Positions 9,501 through 23,686 of a DNA stretch of 64,000 nucleotides are shown here, in pieces. Position 1 is the first letter of the stretch, and every line of letters begins with the position of its first letter. The notes beneath the pieces are model-generated. The model made no database searches, was not told the origin of the DNA, and was given only the letters and a program-made list of their open reading frames with translations. The stretch covers positions 1 to 64,000 of the forward strand of contig NZ_CP047028.1 in assembly GCF_009796865.1 (NCBI RefSeq), read 5' to 3'. The DNA comes from Formosa sp. L2A11. Its GTDB lineage: Bacteria; Bacteroidota; Bacteroidia; Flavobacteriales; Flavobacteriaceae. Position numbers and translations under genes: made by a program.

Positions 9501-9854
9501 ATGGAATCTTTAATAAAATTTGTACAAGACGAATTTGTAACAAAAAAAGAATTCCCTGAATTCGGAGCAGGAGACACAATTACTGTATTTTACGAAATTA
9601 GAGAAGGAGAAAAAGTACGTACTCAGTTTTTCAGAGGTGTAGTAATTCAAAAAAGAGGTTCAGGTAGTTCTGAAACTTTTACTATCAGAAAAATGTCTGG
9701 TACTGTAGGTGTAGAACGTATCTTCCCTGTTAACATGCCTGCTTTACAAAAAGTAGAAATTAACAAAAAAGGTAAAGTGCGTAGAGCTCGTATTTTCTAC
9801 TTTAGAGGTCTTACTGGTAAAAAAGCAAGAATTAAAGAAAGAAGAAACAAGTAG
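9501..9854 (+). CDS. rplS: Large ribosomal subunit protein bL19
   Basis: L19 sits at the 30S-50S interface. The 117-aa sequence has the family signatures FGAGDTITVFYEIREGEKVRTQFFRG (as separate blocks) and the C-terminal basic tail GKKARIKERRNK. The start ATG is preceded by an A-rich leader without Shine-Dalgarno, as expected in Bacteroidota. It is transcribed from its own promoter at 9396-9425 and ends in a strong terminator. Confidence 0.98.
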   Translation: MESLIKFVQDEFVTKKEFPEFGAGDTITVFYEIREGEKVRTQFFRGVVIQKRGSGSSETFTIRKMSGTVGVERIFPVNMPALQKVEINKKGKVRRARIFYFRGLTGKKARIKERRNK

Positions 9855-9872
9855 TAACCTACTTAATATATT

Positions 9873-9907
9873 AAAAAGTCCTAACAAAAATGTTAGGACT
9901 TTTTTTA
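9873..9907 (+). terminator. Intrinsic terminator of rplS
   Basis: AAAAAGTCCTAACA and TGTTAGGACTTTTT form a long perfect stem with a short A loop and T-run. Confidence 0.92.
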
Positions 9908-9966
9908 TGAACAAAAGTTAACAAGTATGGTTTATAACATGTTGATATATAAAACGTTAAAAAACA

Positions 9967-9996
9967 TTGAAAAACTAAGAATATTCTTTATCTTTA
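9967..9996 (+). promoter_or_regulatory. Promoter-like TTG-N19-TATCTTTA upstream of a possible RNA gene
   Basis: TTG at 9967-9969 and TATCTTTA at 9989-9996 have the 19-bp spacing of Bacteroidota promoters; only the final G of the -7 box differs. No open reading frame follows for 700 bp, but a terminator does. Confidence 0.5.
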
Positions 9997-10000
9997 TAAA

Positions 10001-10446
10001 ACAGATTAATACTCGAATATGATGTTTAAGTATTAAAATGTTCTTTGAAATTGTTTTTTGAGATTTTTAATAACATGTAGTGTTGTTAAAAATCATGAAG
10101 TTTTAAAAAGTAAAATTGCTAGACAATAAAAACTATTAAAACTGAAAGTTTTCGAAATATCAAAACAAAAGTTGATTTACAAATAAGAAAACAATGTTTG
10201 ACCTCGTTTGTATAAAAAAAGGGAAACATCAAGAAAAACAATTAAAAGAGAAACATTTAGTAATTAGTAAATACATTTTGAACGTTACAGTAATAAATGT
10301 TTCATTTTTGAAATAGTTTATTTTAAATTAAACAAGTAAGATGTTAATCTGAACGTTATCAGAGTATAAAGATCTGATAAATTAAAATACTATTTCAGAG
10401 AAAGCCATATCAATATAGTTTATGCTATTGTGATATGGCTTTTGTT
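10001..10446 (+). ncRNA. Candidate structured non-coding RNA between rplS and icd
   Basis: This stretch lies between the promoter at 9967-9996 and an intrinsic terminator at 10401-10446. It contains several hairpins: GATTTTTAA/TTAAAAATC arms at 10062-10094 and TTATCAGA/TCTGATAA arms at 10356-10380. There is no credible open reading frame. It does not resemble tmRNA or RNase P in any motif I can see. It could be a 6S-like or novel sRNA, or an attenuated leader of icd, but icd has its own TATATTTG -7 box at 10630-10637. Confidence 0.45.
10401..10446 (+). terminator. Terminator of the candidate RNA
   Basis: AAAGCCATATCA pairs with TGATATGGCTTT around a loop, and the inner arms ATAG/CTAT extend the stem. 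A T-rich tract follows. It has no upstream protein gene to serve, because rplS already has its own terminator. Confidence 0.8.
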
Positions 10447-10621
10447 TTGTAAAAATGATATATAATTTATAAAATTAAAACGAAAAAAGCAATCATGTAA
10501 TTATTGATAAATAAACTAATTACCCAAAATTATAATTTATCAATAACAAAAACATTAACTAAATAAATAAAAATTACATAAAAGCTATTTCTAATTTTAA
10601 ATCGTTATAGTTAAACATTAG

Positions 10622-12922
<2,301 letters not shown>

Positions 12923-12949
12923 GACGTAACAACTTAAATATACTATTAA

Positions 12950-12980
12950 AAAAAGACTCCTTCATAGGGGTCTTTTTTTT
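12950..12980 (+). terminator. Intrinsic terminator of icd
   Basis: AAAAGACTCC and GGGGTCTTTT form an imperfect stem with loop TTCATA, followed by a T-run. Confidence 0.85.
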
Positions 12981-13021
12981 GCTAATTAATAATTAATTAG
13001 CATTCATTTTTTTAAAAATTT

Positions 13022-13029
13022 TATCTTTG
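13022..13029 (+). promoter_or_regulatory. -7 element (TATCTTTG) of the murQ operon
   Basis: TATCTTTG ends only four bases before the murQ ATG at 13034, so transcription should start at or next to the start codon and the mRNA would be leaderless. A -33 TTG is not obvious. Confidence 0.6.
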
Positions 13030-13033
13030 CTCC

Positions 13034-13855
13034 ATGAAATTTATTAAAACAACCGAAGCCAATTCTAAATATAATAATTTAGAAAACATGACTGTTTCAG
13101 ATTTATTGATAAATATTAATAATGAAGATAAAACGGTGCCGCTAGCGATAGAAAAAGCACTACCTCAAATAGAAATAGTAATTCAACAAGCAGTTACTAA
13201 ATTAAAAAAAGGTGGTCGTATTTTCTATATTGGAGCAGGTACAAGTGGTCGTTTAGGAGTTGTAGATGCTTCGGAATGTCCCCCAACTTTCGGAGTCGAC
13301 TCAAATGTAATAATTGGTTTAATTGCAGGAGGAGATAAAGCAATAAGAGATGCTGTAGAATTTGCAGAAGATTCTAAAACTCAAGGCTGGCAAGATTTAC
13401 AACAACATAATATTTCAACTAAAGATATTGTTATAGGTATTGCAGCATCAGGGACAACTCCTTACGTTATCTCTGCATTAGAGGAGTGTAATACTAATAA
13501 AATTATTACAGCATGTATTACATGTAATAAAAACAGCCCATTATCTTTAACAGCTCAGTATCCCATTGAAATTATAGTAGGTCCTGAATTCATTACAGGA
13601 AGTTCTAGAATGAAAGCAGGAACAGCACAGAAATTAGTCTTAAACATGATTTCTACAGCCTCTATGATTCAATTAGGCAAAGTGAAAGGAAATAAAATGG
13701 TAGACATGCAATTAAGTAATGATAAATTGGTAGACCGTGGTATAAAAATGATCATGTCTGAGTTACATATATCTTACACTGAAGCAGAACAGCTATTACA
13801 CGAACACAAAAATGTAAGAGCATCCATAAATTATTATAACAATGGAAACAGATAA
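13034..13855 (+). CDS. murQ: N-acetylmuramic acid 6-phosphate etherase
   Basis: MurQ cleaves the lactyl ether of MurNAc-6-P to give GlcNAc-6-P during cell-wall recycling. The 273-aa SIS-domain protein shows IFYIGAGTSGRLGVVDASECPPTFGV with the catalytic region, GIAASGTTPYVISAL, and the signature TGSSRMKAGTAQKLVLNM. Length is slightly shorter than E. coli MurQ (298 aa) but complete. It overlaps the next gene by 14 bp, so the two are coupled. Confidence 0.97.
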   Translation: MKFIKTTEANSKYNNLENMTVSDLLININNEDKTVPLAIEKALPQIEIVIQQAVTKLKKGGRIFYIGAGTSGRLGVVDASECPPTFGVDSNVIIGLIAGGDKAIRDAVEFAEDSKTQGWQDLQQHNISTKDIVIGIAASGTTPYVISALEECNTNKIITACITCNKNSPLSLTAQYPIEIIVGPEFITGSSRMKAGTAQKLVLNMISTASMIQLGKVKGNKMVDMQLSNDKLVDRGIKMIMSELHISYTEAEQLLHEHKNVRASINYYNNGNR

Positions 13856-14078
13856 AACAAATAAAGAAATTCTTGTAAAAGGATTAAAAAAGATGGGGAT
13901 TTCTTTAGCCTGTATGCTATTAGGCCCAACATTTCTACATATAGCACTTACAAACAGGGAAAAACCTTTATTTATACCTATATTAATATTTGGAATTATT
14001 ATTTGCTTCTTAGCAATGTTTTTTGCTTTCAAAGGACTAATGACAATTATGGATAGCATTTTTAAGCCAAAGAAATAA
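13842..14078 (+). CDS. Small membrane protein, DUF6095-like
   Basis: The 78-aa product has two predicted transmembrane helices (ISLACMLLGPTFLHIAL and FIPILIFGIIICFLAMFFAFKGLMTI) with a short polar loop. From memory it fits the small flavobacterial DUF6095 family usually placed after murQ; the function is unknown. It overlaps murQ by 14 bp, is certainly co-transcribed, and is followed at once by the operon terminator. Confidence 0.8.
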   Translation: METDKTNKEILVKGLKKMGISLACMLLGPTFLHIALTNREKPLFIPILIFGIIICFLAMFFAFKGLMTIMDSIFKPKK

Positions 14079-14100
14079 TACGACTTACATATTAAAACTA

Positions 14101-14133
14101 AAAGCCTAATACAATAATGTGTTAGGCTTTTTT
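14101..14133 (+). terminator. Terminator of the murQ operon, interrupted in its T-run by an IS
   Basis: AAAGCCTAATAC and GTGTTAGGCTTT form the stem. The T6 run that follows is directly abutted by the IS left end at 14134, and another T6 follows the right end at 15555. The insertion therefore hit the terminator T-tract, which is preserved on the left. Confidence 0.85.
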
Positions 14134-14190
14134 GGGATCAAGTATAAAAGTTGGGGAGAATGTTATCTTTAAACAAAAAGTATTTCGATT

Positions 14191-14532
14191 TTGAATATAG
14201 AATTAGCCCGTTATTTATTGCCAGAAGGCCTGTTAGAATATTTTGATATTGTTTCTGATAAGAGCACATCACAGGAAACGCACTTCTACCTAGAAGAGAA
14301 AAATATACTTCCTCAAGAATATCAGTCAGAAATAGCGCAATCAAAAGGATTCTTGTCAGAAATCACTATTGAAGATTTTCCGCTTCGAGGAAAACCTGTA
14401 CTTCTGCATATAAAAAGAAGGCGTTGGACACTCGTTGATACTGGAAAAATCATAAAAAGAGATTGGAATTTAGTCGCTAAAGGCACTCGAATTACTAACG
14501 AGTTTGCCTCTTTTTTTAAAGAACTCTCTTGA
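14191..14532 (+). CDS. ISAon1-type transposase N-terminal protein
   Basis: The 113-aa product starts at a TTG and reads NIELARYLLPEGLLEYFDIV, the typical N-terminal (DNA-binding) half of ISAon1-like transposases; the C-terminal part ends RITNEFASFFKELS. The catalytic half continues in the +1 frame from a T7-A3 stretch near 14511, so the two parts are either separate proteins or joined by slippage. The family assignment rests on remembered sequence similarity. Confidence 0.75.
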   Translation: MNIELARYLLPEGLLEYFDIVSDKSTSQETHFYLEEKNILPQEYQSEIAQSKGFLSEITIEDFPLRGKPVLLHIKRRRWTLVDTGKIIKRDWNLVAKGTRITNEFASFFKELS

Positions 14533-15521
14533 TAATCATGCCATAAGCGCTAAACGCTTTGGTGATTATTACAAGATAAAAAGAAAAACACTTCAGTTTC
14601 ACTATAAAAATCATCTCAGCGACTTTAAGGATTGGGCTCAAAAGGATCACGCTAGTGATTGGCTACTCTATGGTAAAAATCTAGGTAAATATCTGAGCTT
14701 AGATGAGACTTCGCTTTCTAATGGAGAACTTTACACCATTGTAACCAATAAGGATGCTCATGGTAAAAAAGGAAGTATTGTAGCTATTGTAAAGGGTACC
14801 AAAGCACAGGATGTCATCGATGTAATTAACCAAATCCCTATAGAAAGACGAAACATGGTTAGGGAAATGACTGTGGATATGGCGGGAAACATGAACTTAA
14901 TCGCTAAAAAATGTTTTCCAAAAACAGATATCGTTACCGATAGATTTCATGTTCAAAAACTAGCCTCAGAAGCTGTTCAAGAAGAACGTATTCGATTAAG
15001 ATGGGAAGTTATAGAGACTGAAAATAAAGTCATTGAAAAAGACCGAAATAGAGGAAAAGTATATCAACCTGAACTTCTTCAAAACGGGGACACACACAGA
15101 CAGTTGCTTGCTAGAAGTCGATATTTGTTATTTAAACCAAGAAACAAATGGACTAAAACACAAATAGAAAGAGCTGAAATTTTGTTTCAACTATATCCAA
15201 CTATTGAAAAAGCTTATAAGTTAGCTCAAGCACTAAGCTATATCTATGAAAACAACACCAATAAAGATGTAGCTAGACTAAAAATGGCACATTGGTACAA
15301 CAAAGTAGAAAACTCAAGTTTTAAGTCATTCAATACCATTGCAAGATCTATACAAATGCATTACAAACCTATTTTAAACTATTTTAAACTATTTTAATAA
15401 CAGAAGCACTAATGCTTCTGCCGAATCTTTTAATGCGAAAATTAAAGAATTTAGAGCGCAATTTAGAGGAGTCAGAGATGTCAAATTCTTCCTGTATAGA
15501 CTAACTAAATTATATGCTTAA
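14504..15521 (+). pseudogene. ISAon1-type DDE transposase, frameshifted near the C-terminus
   Basis: The DDE domain has its first Asp in YLSLDETSLS and its second in MTVDMAGNMN. The intact frame stops at 15395-15397. The cause is visible: ATTTTAAACT occurs twice in tandem at 15371-15390. Removing one copy restores the frame through NYFNNRSTNASAESFNAK and RDVKFFLYRLTKLYA to a stop at 15519-15521. The lost 40-odd residues hold the expected catalytic Glu (SAESFNAK), so this copy should not transpose by itself. Confidence 0.85.
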
Positions 15522-15555
15522 TTTTCACTACTCCCCAGAAATATGTCTTGATCCC

Positions 15556-16172
15556 TTTTTTGTTATCCAGAAAGACAAATGAGTATAGTATATAATAAAA
15601 AAGAAGTTTAAACATAAAATTACTGTCAGAAACTAAACTAACAGCTATATATTAGATTATAATAGTTTTATAACCACCTATCATAATCTAATATATAGCC
15701 ATAAAAACAATCATTAAATCAGTCTCATATAAATGATGTGTATTGTTATTAAAAGTAAACAGAAAGGAATCTCATCCATTAATATTGTTCAGCATCATTA
15801 CATTATTTAAAGGGTGTAGAATAAAAAAATACAGAATAGGATTAGTATATTAAAACAAGTTTATAATAACCAATCATAATTTAATATATAGCAATATAGA
15901 TAGCAGTTAAAGCTGTCTTAAATAAATGATGTCTATTCTTATTAAAATTAAATGAAGCATGATTAAAAGCTCTAAAATTAATTAAGCAGAAAAGGTTTAC
16001 AATAAGGTGATACTATAACTAATAATGATAGTAAAAAATCTGTGTAACAACTCAACACACTAGAGAATGATGTGATTTAAAGTATTAGTAATTAATTCTA
16101 ATAAGAAAGAGTAATAGATCTTTGGATAATAAAGGAAGGTAATAATCCAGGAGTTAAATTATTTGGGGTATA
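15556..16172. repeat. Gene-free region downstream of the rRNA operon with a large palindrome and a diverged direct repeat
   Basis: No credible gene. A 17-bp perfect inverted repeat (15644-15660 and 15683-15699, GCTATATATTAGATTAT) surrounds a 22-nt loop. A roughly 100-bp segment from about 15661 recurs, diverged, from about 15856 (shared AATATATAGC and AAATGATGT blocks), a period near 195 bp. It is AT-rich, and I see no transposase or terminal repeats. Confidence 0.6.
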
Positions 16173-16210
16173 AACAAAAAAAATCCTGAACAAATTCATG
16201 TTCAGGATTT
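16173..16210 (-). terminator. rRNA operon terminator
   Basis: On the reverse strand AAATCCTGAACA pairs with TGTTCAGGATTT (16181-16210), followed by a run of T (complement of the A-run at 16173-16180). It lies just past 5S rRNA. Confidence 0.9.
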
Positions 16211-16217
16211 AATTAAA

Positions 16218-16325
16218 AAAGGCAACGTCCTACTCTCCCACAATGCAGTACCATCGGCGCTAATGGGCTTAACTTCTCTGTTCGGAATGGTAAGAGGTGA
16301 GCCCCATCGCAATAATCACCTTAAA
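16218..16325 (-). rRNA. rrf: 5S ribosomal RNA
   Basis: The reverse strand contains the 5S hallmarks GGGGCTCACCTCTTACC, CCGAACAGAGAAGTTAAG and GTGGGAGAGTAGGACG. Length is about 108 nt; the ends are estimated from the terminal stem. It is the last gene of the rRNA operon. Confidence 0.95.
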
Positions 16326-16532
16326 TTGTTGATCGTTAGTTGTATCATATACAATCTAATCAACCGCGCTCTTGCGCAAATATCTTAACATATTGAAAAA
16401 GGACGATAATCGTCTTTATTTTAAAAATACTACTTATAATAATTCTGTTATACTCTGTAAAAAAACAATGCGCCCCTCAGTATCTTTTCAAATACCTGTC
16501 CTCTATATTACTATAAAGTCAGAGGGGGCTTT

Positions 16533-19371
<2,839 letters not shown>

Positions 19372-19558
19372 TTTTTGCTTTTTTAATGAGTTTGTTATTA
19401 GTTAAAAGCTCGTAAACTTTAACTAACAACGAATTATTATTATTTTAAATAATTCCTGTTTAATACGTGCATACTAAACATTCGTTATTTAAATGTATTT
19501 TTATGTATCTTTTTCAATATGTCAATGAACTTTTTTCTATATTTAGAATATAGAATCG

Positions 19559-19632
19559 TGGAGAATATCGGAGTCGAACCGATGACCTCCTGCGTGCAAG
19601 GCAGGCGCTCTAGCCAGCTGAGCTAATCCCCC
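19559..19632 (-). tRNA. tRNA-Ala (TGC)
   Basis: The reverse strand folds as a 74-nt tRNA starting GGGGGATTAGCTCAGC, with anticodon TGC in CCTTGCACG and T-loop GGTTCGACTCC. CCA is not encoded. It lies in the 16S-23S spacer. Confidence 0.96.
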
Positions 19633-19711
19633 ATGTAAAATCCTATCAATTAGTATTCTTCATGTGAATTTAGAATTCTCAGTTCTAGAATTTCCTCTTT
19701 ATTATATTTAG

Positions 19712-19785
19712 TAGTCTCAGGCAGACTCGAACTGCCGACCTCTACATTATCAGTGTAGCGCTCTAACCAGCTGAGCTATGAGACT
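19712..19785 (-). tRNA. tRNA-Ile (GAT)
   Basis: The reverse strand folds as a 74-nt tRNA starting AGTCTCATAGCTCAGC, with anticodon GAT in CTGATAATG and T-loop AGTTCGAGTCT. CCA is not encoded. It is the first of the two spacer tRNAs after 16S. Confidence 0.96.
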
Positions 19786-19874
19786 CTAACTATAATAAAT
19801 TATATTTTAAATTAACAGCTAAGAATAAACAATCTCTTTTCCTTTTTTTTCAAATCCAATAGTCGTCTTTCTCT

Positions 19875-21396
<1,522 letters not shown>

Positions 21397-21577
21397 TAAA
21401 TTTTTAAGTGTTTCCACTATTACTTTTAACAACTAATGGAATTAATTTGGTACTCAAAATGGTCTATTCTTTTTTGTTGACATTAACCGTTTCCAGTTAA
21501 TATCTACGCTGTCAATTCAATATGTTAATGAACTTATTTCTCTGTGTGTCTTAACTCGTTGCCTCGTTAAGCGGGTG

Positions 21578-21608
21578 CAAATATAAAACCCTTTTTTATT
21601 CCTCACAA
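21578..21608 (-). promoter_or_regulatory. rRNA promoter P2 (proximal)
   Basis: On the reverse strand TTG (complement of 21606-21608), a 20-bp spacer and TATATTTG (complement of 21578-21585) match the Bacteroidota consensus. The initially transcribed region GCACCCGCTTAACGA is nearly identical to that of P1. Confidence 0.75.
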
Positions 21609-21727
21609 TGTTTTTTTGAAGTTTTTTTTTAGTCCAGTTTCGCAACCTTTCCAACTCCAAACAAACACTAATTAAAGAACTTTTTTTGCTTAACTTACTA
21701 CCGTAGTTGCGTCGCTAAGCGGGTGCA

Positions 21728-21756
21728 AATATACCACCTTTTTTCTTTACCAAACT
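21728..21756 (-). promoter_or_regulatory. rRNA promoter P1 (distal)
   Basis: On the reverse strand TTTG (complement of 21753-21756), a 17-bp spacer and TATATTTG (complement of 21728-21735), followed by GCACCCGCTTAGCGACGCAAC. It lies 150 bp upstream of P2, and the two share an extended start-site sequence. Confidence 0.7.
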
Positions 21757-22191
21757 AATTAATTTATAGCTTTTTTTGATTTATTTTGTAAACCATACGT
21801 TAAGAGTTTGTTACGCCTGCTTTTTATTTTTAAATAGTGTATCGCTATTGATTTTAAATAATAAATAAAGGTATTCCTCATACAAAACACACCTACTATA
21901 CGGTTACTACATTATATAAGCAGGTAACAAACCTACACACAATACTCCTTATGTATCTTACTTAAGATAATCTTATTCTACATTTACAAAACCAAGGCAT
22001 AACGACAAACACACATTAATTAAGTTACTTTAATAAGTGAGTCTATGAACTAACCTACAACAACTGTATCTATAGATAGACTATCTCTACTTCAACTTAA
22101 AATAAAAAAAGTATTCAGTTATACATAATATTAATCACACCTATATATAGGTAGCAAAAAAACTCTTTCGCTCTTATATAAAAGGACATTA
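21757..22191. other. Intergenic region upstream of the rRNA promoters
   Basis: AT-rich, about 435 bp, with no convincing open reading frame, RNA gene or repeat. It probably holds upstream promoter sequence of the rRNA operon and the 3' side of the gene that ends at 22192. Confidence 0.4.
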
Positions 22192-23067
22192 TTAAAACAA
22201 TGCAATATCAAGTTGTAAAACTGTTTTCTCTTGCTCTGGATTCCACATACCTGTTACAGCAACAGGTAATTTATATTTTAGTACATTACAATCTTTAGTA
22301 AACGTAGCTCCAACATTAACAATGTTACCTACACCTTCTGTATAAAATGTCTTATCTGTAAAGAAAGACCAAGCACCTCCAACAAAAAGAGATAAATTAG
22401 AATTTTCATTTTCCCAAACCACACTGCTAACTTCTAAATATTGAGTCCAAGAATTTTTCAACTCTCCGTTATCTTGTATTTCATAATCACCGGCTCCTCC
22501 TCCAATTATAGTTGCTAGATAAAATAAAGTATTTGGATTTATATTATATCCAAAATTAACATCGACAAAATTATACCCTTGTGTTTTATCGTAACTCCAA
22601 TAATGTAATTCATCTCCGCGCTCTTCTACTCCTGTATAATTGTTATGAGACACCGCTTCTACAAAGAAATTAGATGTTACCTTGTATTTTGCATATATAG
22701 AAAACTCTTTATAGTAAGCAGAAACATTTTCGGACAAACTCTCATTATAAACATCGACAGTAGAAAAACTAGCACCACCCCAAAAACCGAAAGTGAATTT
22801 TTCGTTACGCGAATTATATTCAATATTAGTTGCAATTACAGCACCGGGATGCACCACAGATCCATGCCAAGTATGCATGTTTTTTAAATGTCCGCCTATA
22901 CTAAAAGGCTGATAATTCTCTGGAGTTGTTTCTATTTGAGCAGAAACAAAATTAAAACTGAATACAATTAACACATACACACTCCAAAGAGATGTCCGCT
23001 TTAAATACTCGACATTATACAATTTGTAAATGAAACAACCTCTTACGTGCTCTTTTTTAGTTCTCAT
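22192..23067 (-). CDS. Probable outer-membrane beta-barrel protein, unknown function
   Basis: The 291-aa frame has an unusually long N-terminus before the signal segment (SLWSVYVLIVFSFNFVSA), so the real start may lie further in. The mature part is rich in alternating aromatic and polar strands (KFTFGFWGGASFS, YKEFSIYAKYKV, FVDVNFGYNI, LSLFVGGAWSF) and ends in ALF with a terminal Phe, typical of an outer-membrane barrel. No specific family is recognised; a porin-like or OmpW-like scaffold is possible. It stands alone between two AT-rich spacers. Confidence 0.75.
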   Translation of the reverse strand: MRTKKEHVRGCFIYKLYNVEYLKRTSLWSVYVLIVFSFNFVSAQIETTPENYQPFSIGGHLKNMHTWHGSVVHPGAVIATNIEYNSRNEKFTFGFWGGASFSTVDVYNESLSENVSAYYKEFSIYAKYKVTSNFFVEAVSHNNYTGVEERGDELHYWSYDKTQGYNFVDVNFGYNINPNTLFYLATIIGGGAGDYEIQDNGELKNSWTQYLEVSSVVWENENSNLSLFVGGAWSFFTDKTFYTEGVGNIVNVGATFTKDCNVLKYKLPVAVTGMWNPEQEKTVLQLDIALF

Positions 23068-23629
23068 GGTAGTTAGTTTTTAAATGTTTGTTTTACAAAC
23101 GTCAATAACACGTTTGTTTTTCAAATATATTAAAACTAATCACTAAAAACCTAATTAACACCTAATAAACAGATGTTTTACAATGATTAAAGCAAGTTAA
23201 TGATTTATAAAAACAGAAATTCACAATACAAATACACTCCAAAAAAAATGTCCATATAACGCTTAAAACAAAAACATTTAACTCTAAATTATTTATCCTA
23301 ATTAAATCGGGTCACTTAATTCAAAAGTTTAGAAAACAAAAAATCACCTTCAAGTAGAAATTATAACTCTGTAATTTAAAAAGAAGTTATACTGATAATT
23401 AATCTAGCTTTTCTTTAATAATAATGAAAATTAAAAATATTAAATCAGCTTAAATTCAATTTTATAGAAATAGAAACACATTAAAATCTACAAAAAACAC
23501 TTGATTGTCTCTTTTATAAAAACGTATCTATCACATTACATTACGATTACTTGTTATAGTTACTCCTGAAACAACATTTAAACCCCTATTAAATAAAACC
23601 TCCATTTAAATTGAATATAACATTAGATA
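23068..23629. other. Intergenic region before thrS
   Basis: About 560 bp of AT-rich sequence with no supported gene. A very short AT-rich stretch near the 3' edge merges into the thrS promoter. Confidence 0.4.
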
Positions 23630-23663
23630 TTTTTGCATGAGTTTGATCATAGCATTATCTTTG
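23630..23663 (+). promoter_or_regulatory. thrS promoter (TTTTTG-N20-TATCTTTG)
   Basis: TTTTTG ending at 23635, a 20-bp spacer and TATCTTTG at 23656-23663 predict a start near 23669 and a leader of about 18 nt before ATG 23687. This excludes the longer in-frame ATG at 23633, which lies inside the promoter. Confidence 0.65.
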
Positions 23664-23686
23664 TTAATTCAAATAAAATAATTAGT

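Larger units (their letters stand above)
14134..15555 (+). mobile_element. ISAon1-like insertion sequence, inactivated
   Basis: Imperfect 25-bp terminal inverted repeats bound the element: 14134-14158 (GGGATCAAG...TGGGGAG) and 15531-15555 (reverse complement, GGGATCAAG...TGGGGAG). The flanks are T6 on both sides, consistent with a target duplication in a T-run but not informative because it is a homopolymer. It carries the two-frame transposase arrangement of ISAon1-type elements (ISL3-like DDE). A 10-bp tandem duplication breaks the catalytic frame. Confidence 0.85.

Noticed and set aside
9388..9579. Reverse 63-aa frame across the rplS promoter and start
   Set aside because: It overlaps the promoter, leader and start of rplS on the opposite strand and shows no protein features.
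23633..23686. Extended thrS start at 23633
   Set aside because: The ATG lies within the promoter (TTTTTG-N20-TATCTTTG) and adds residues not found in ThrRS.
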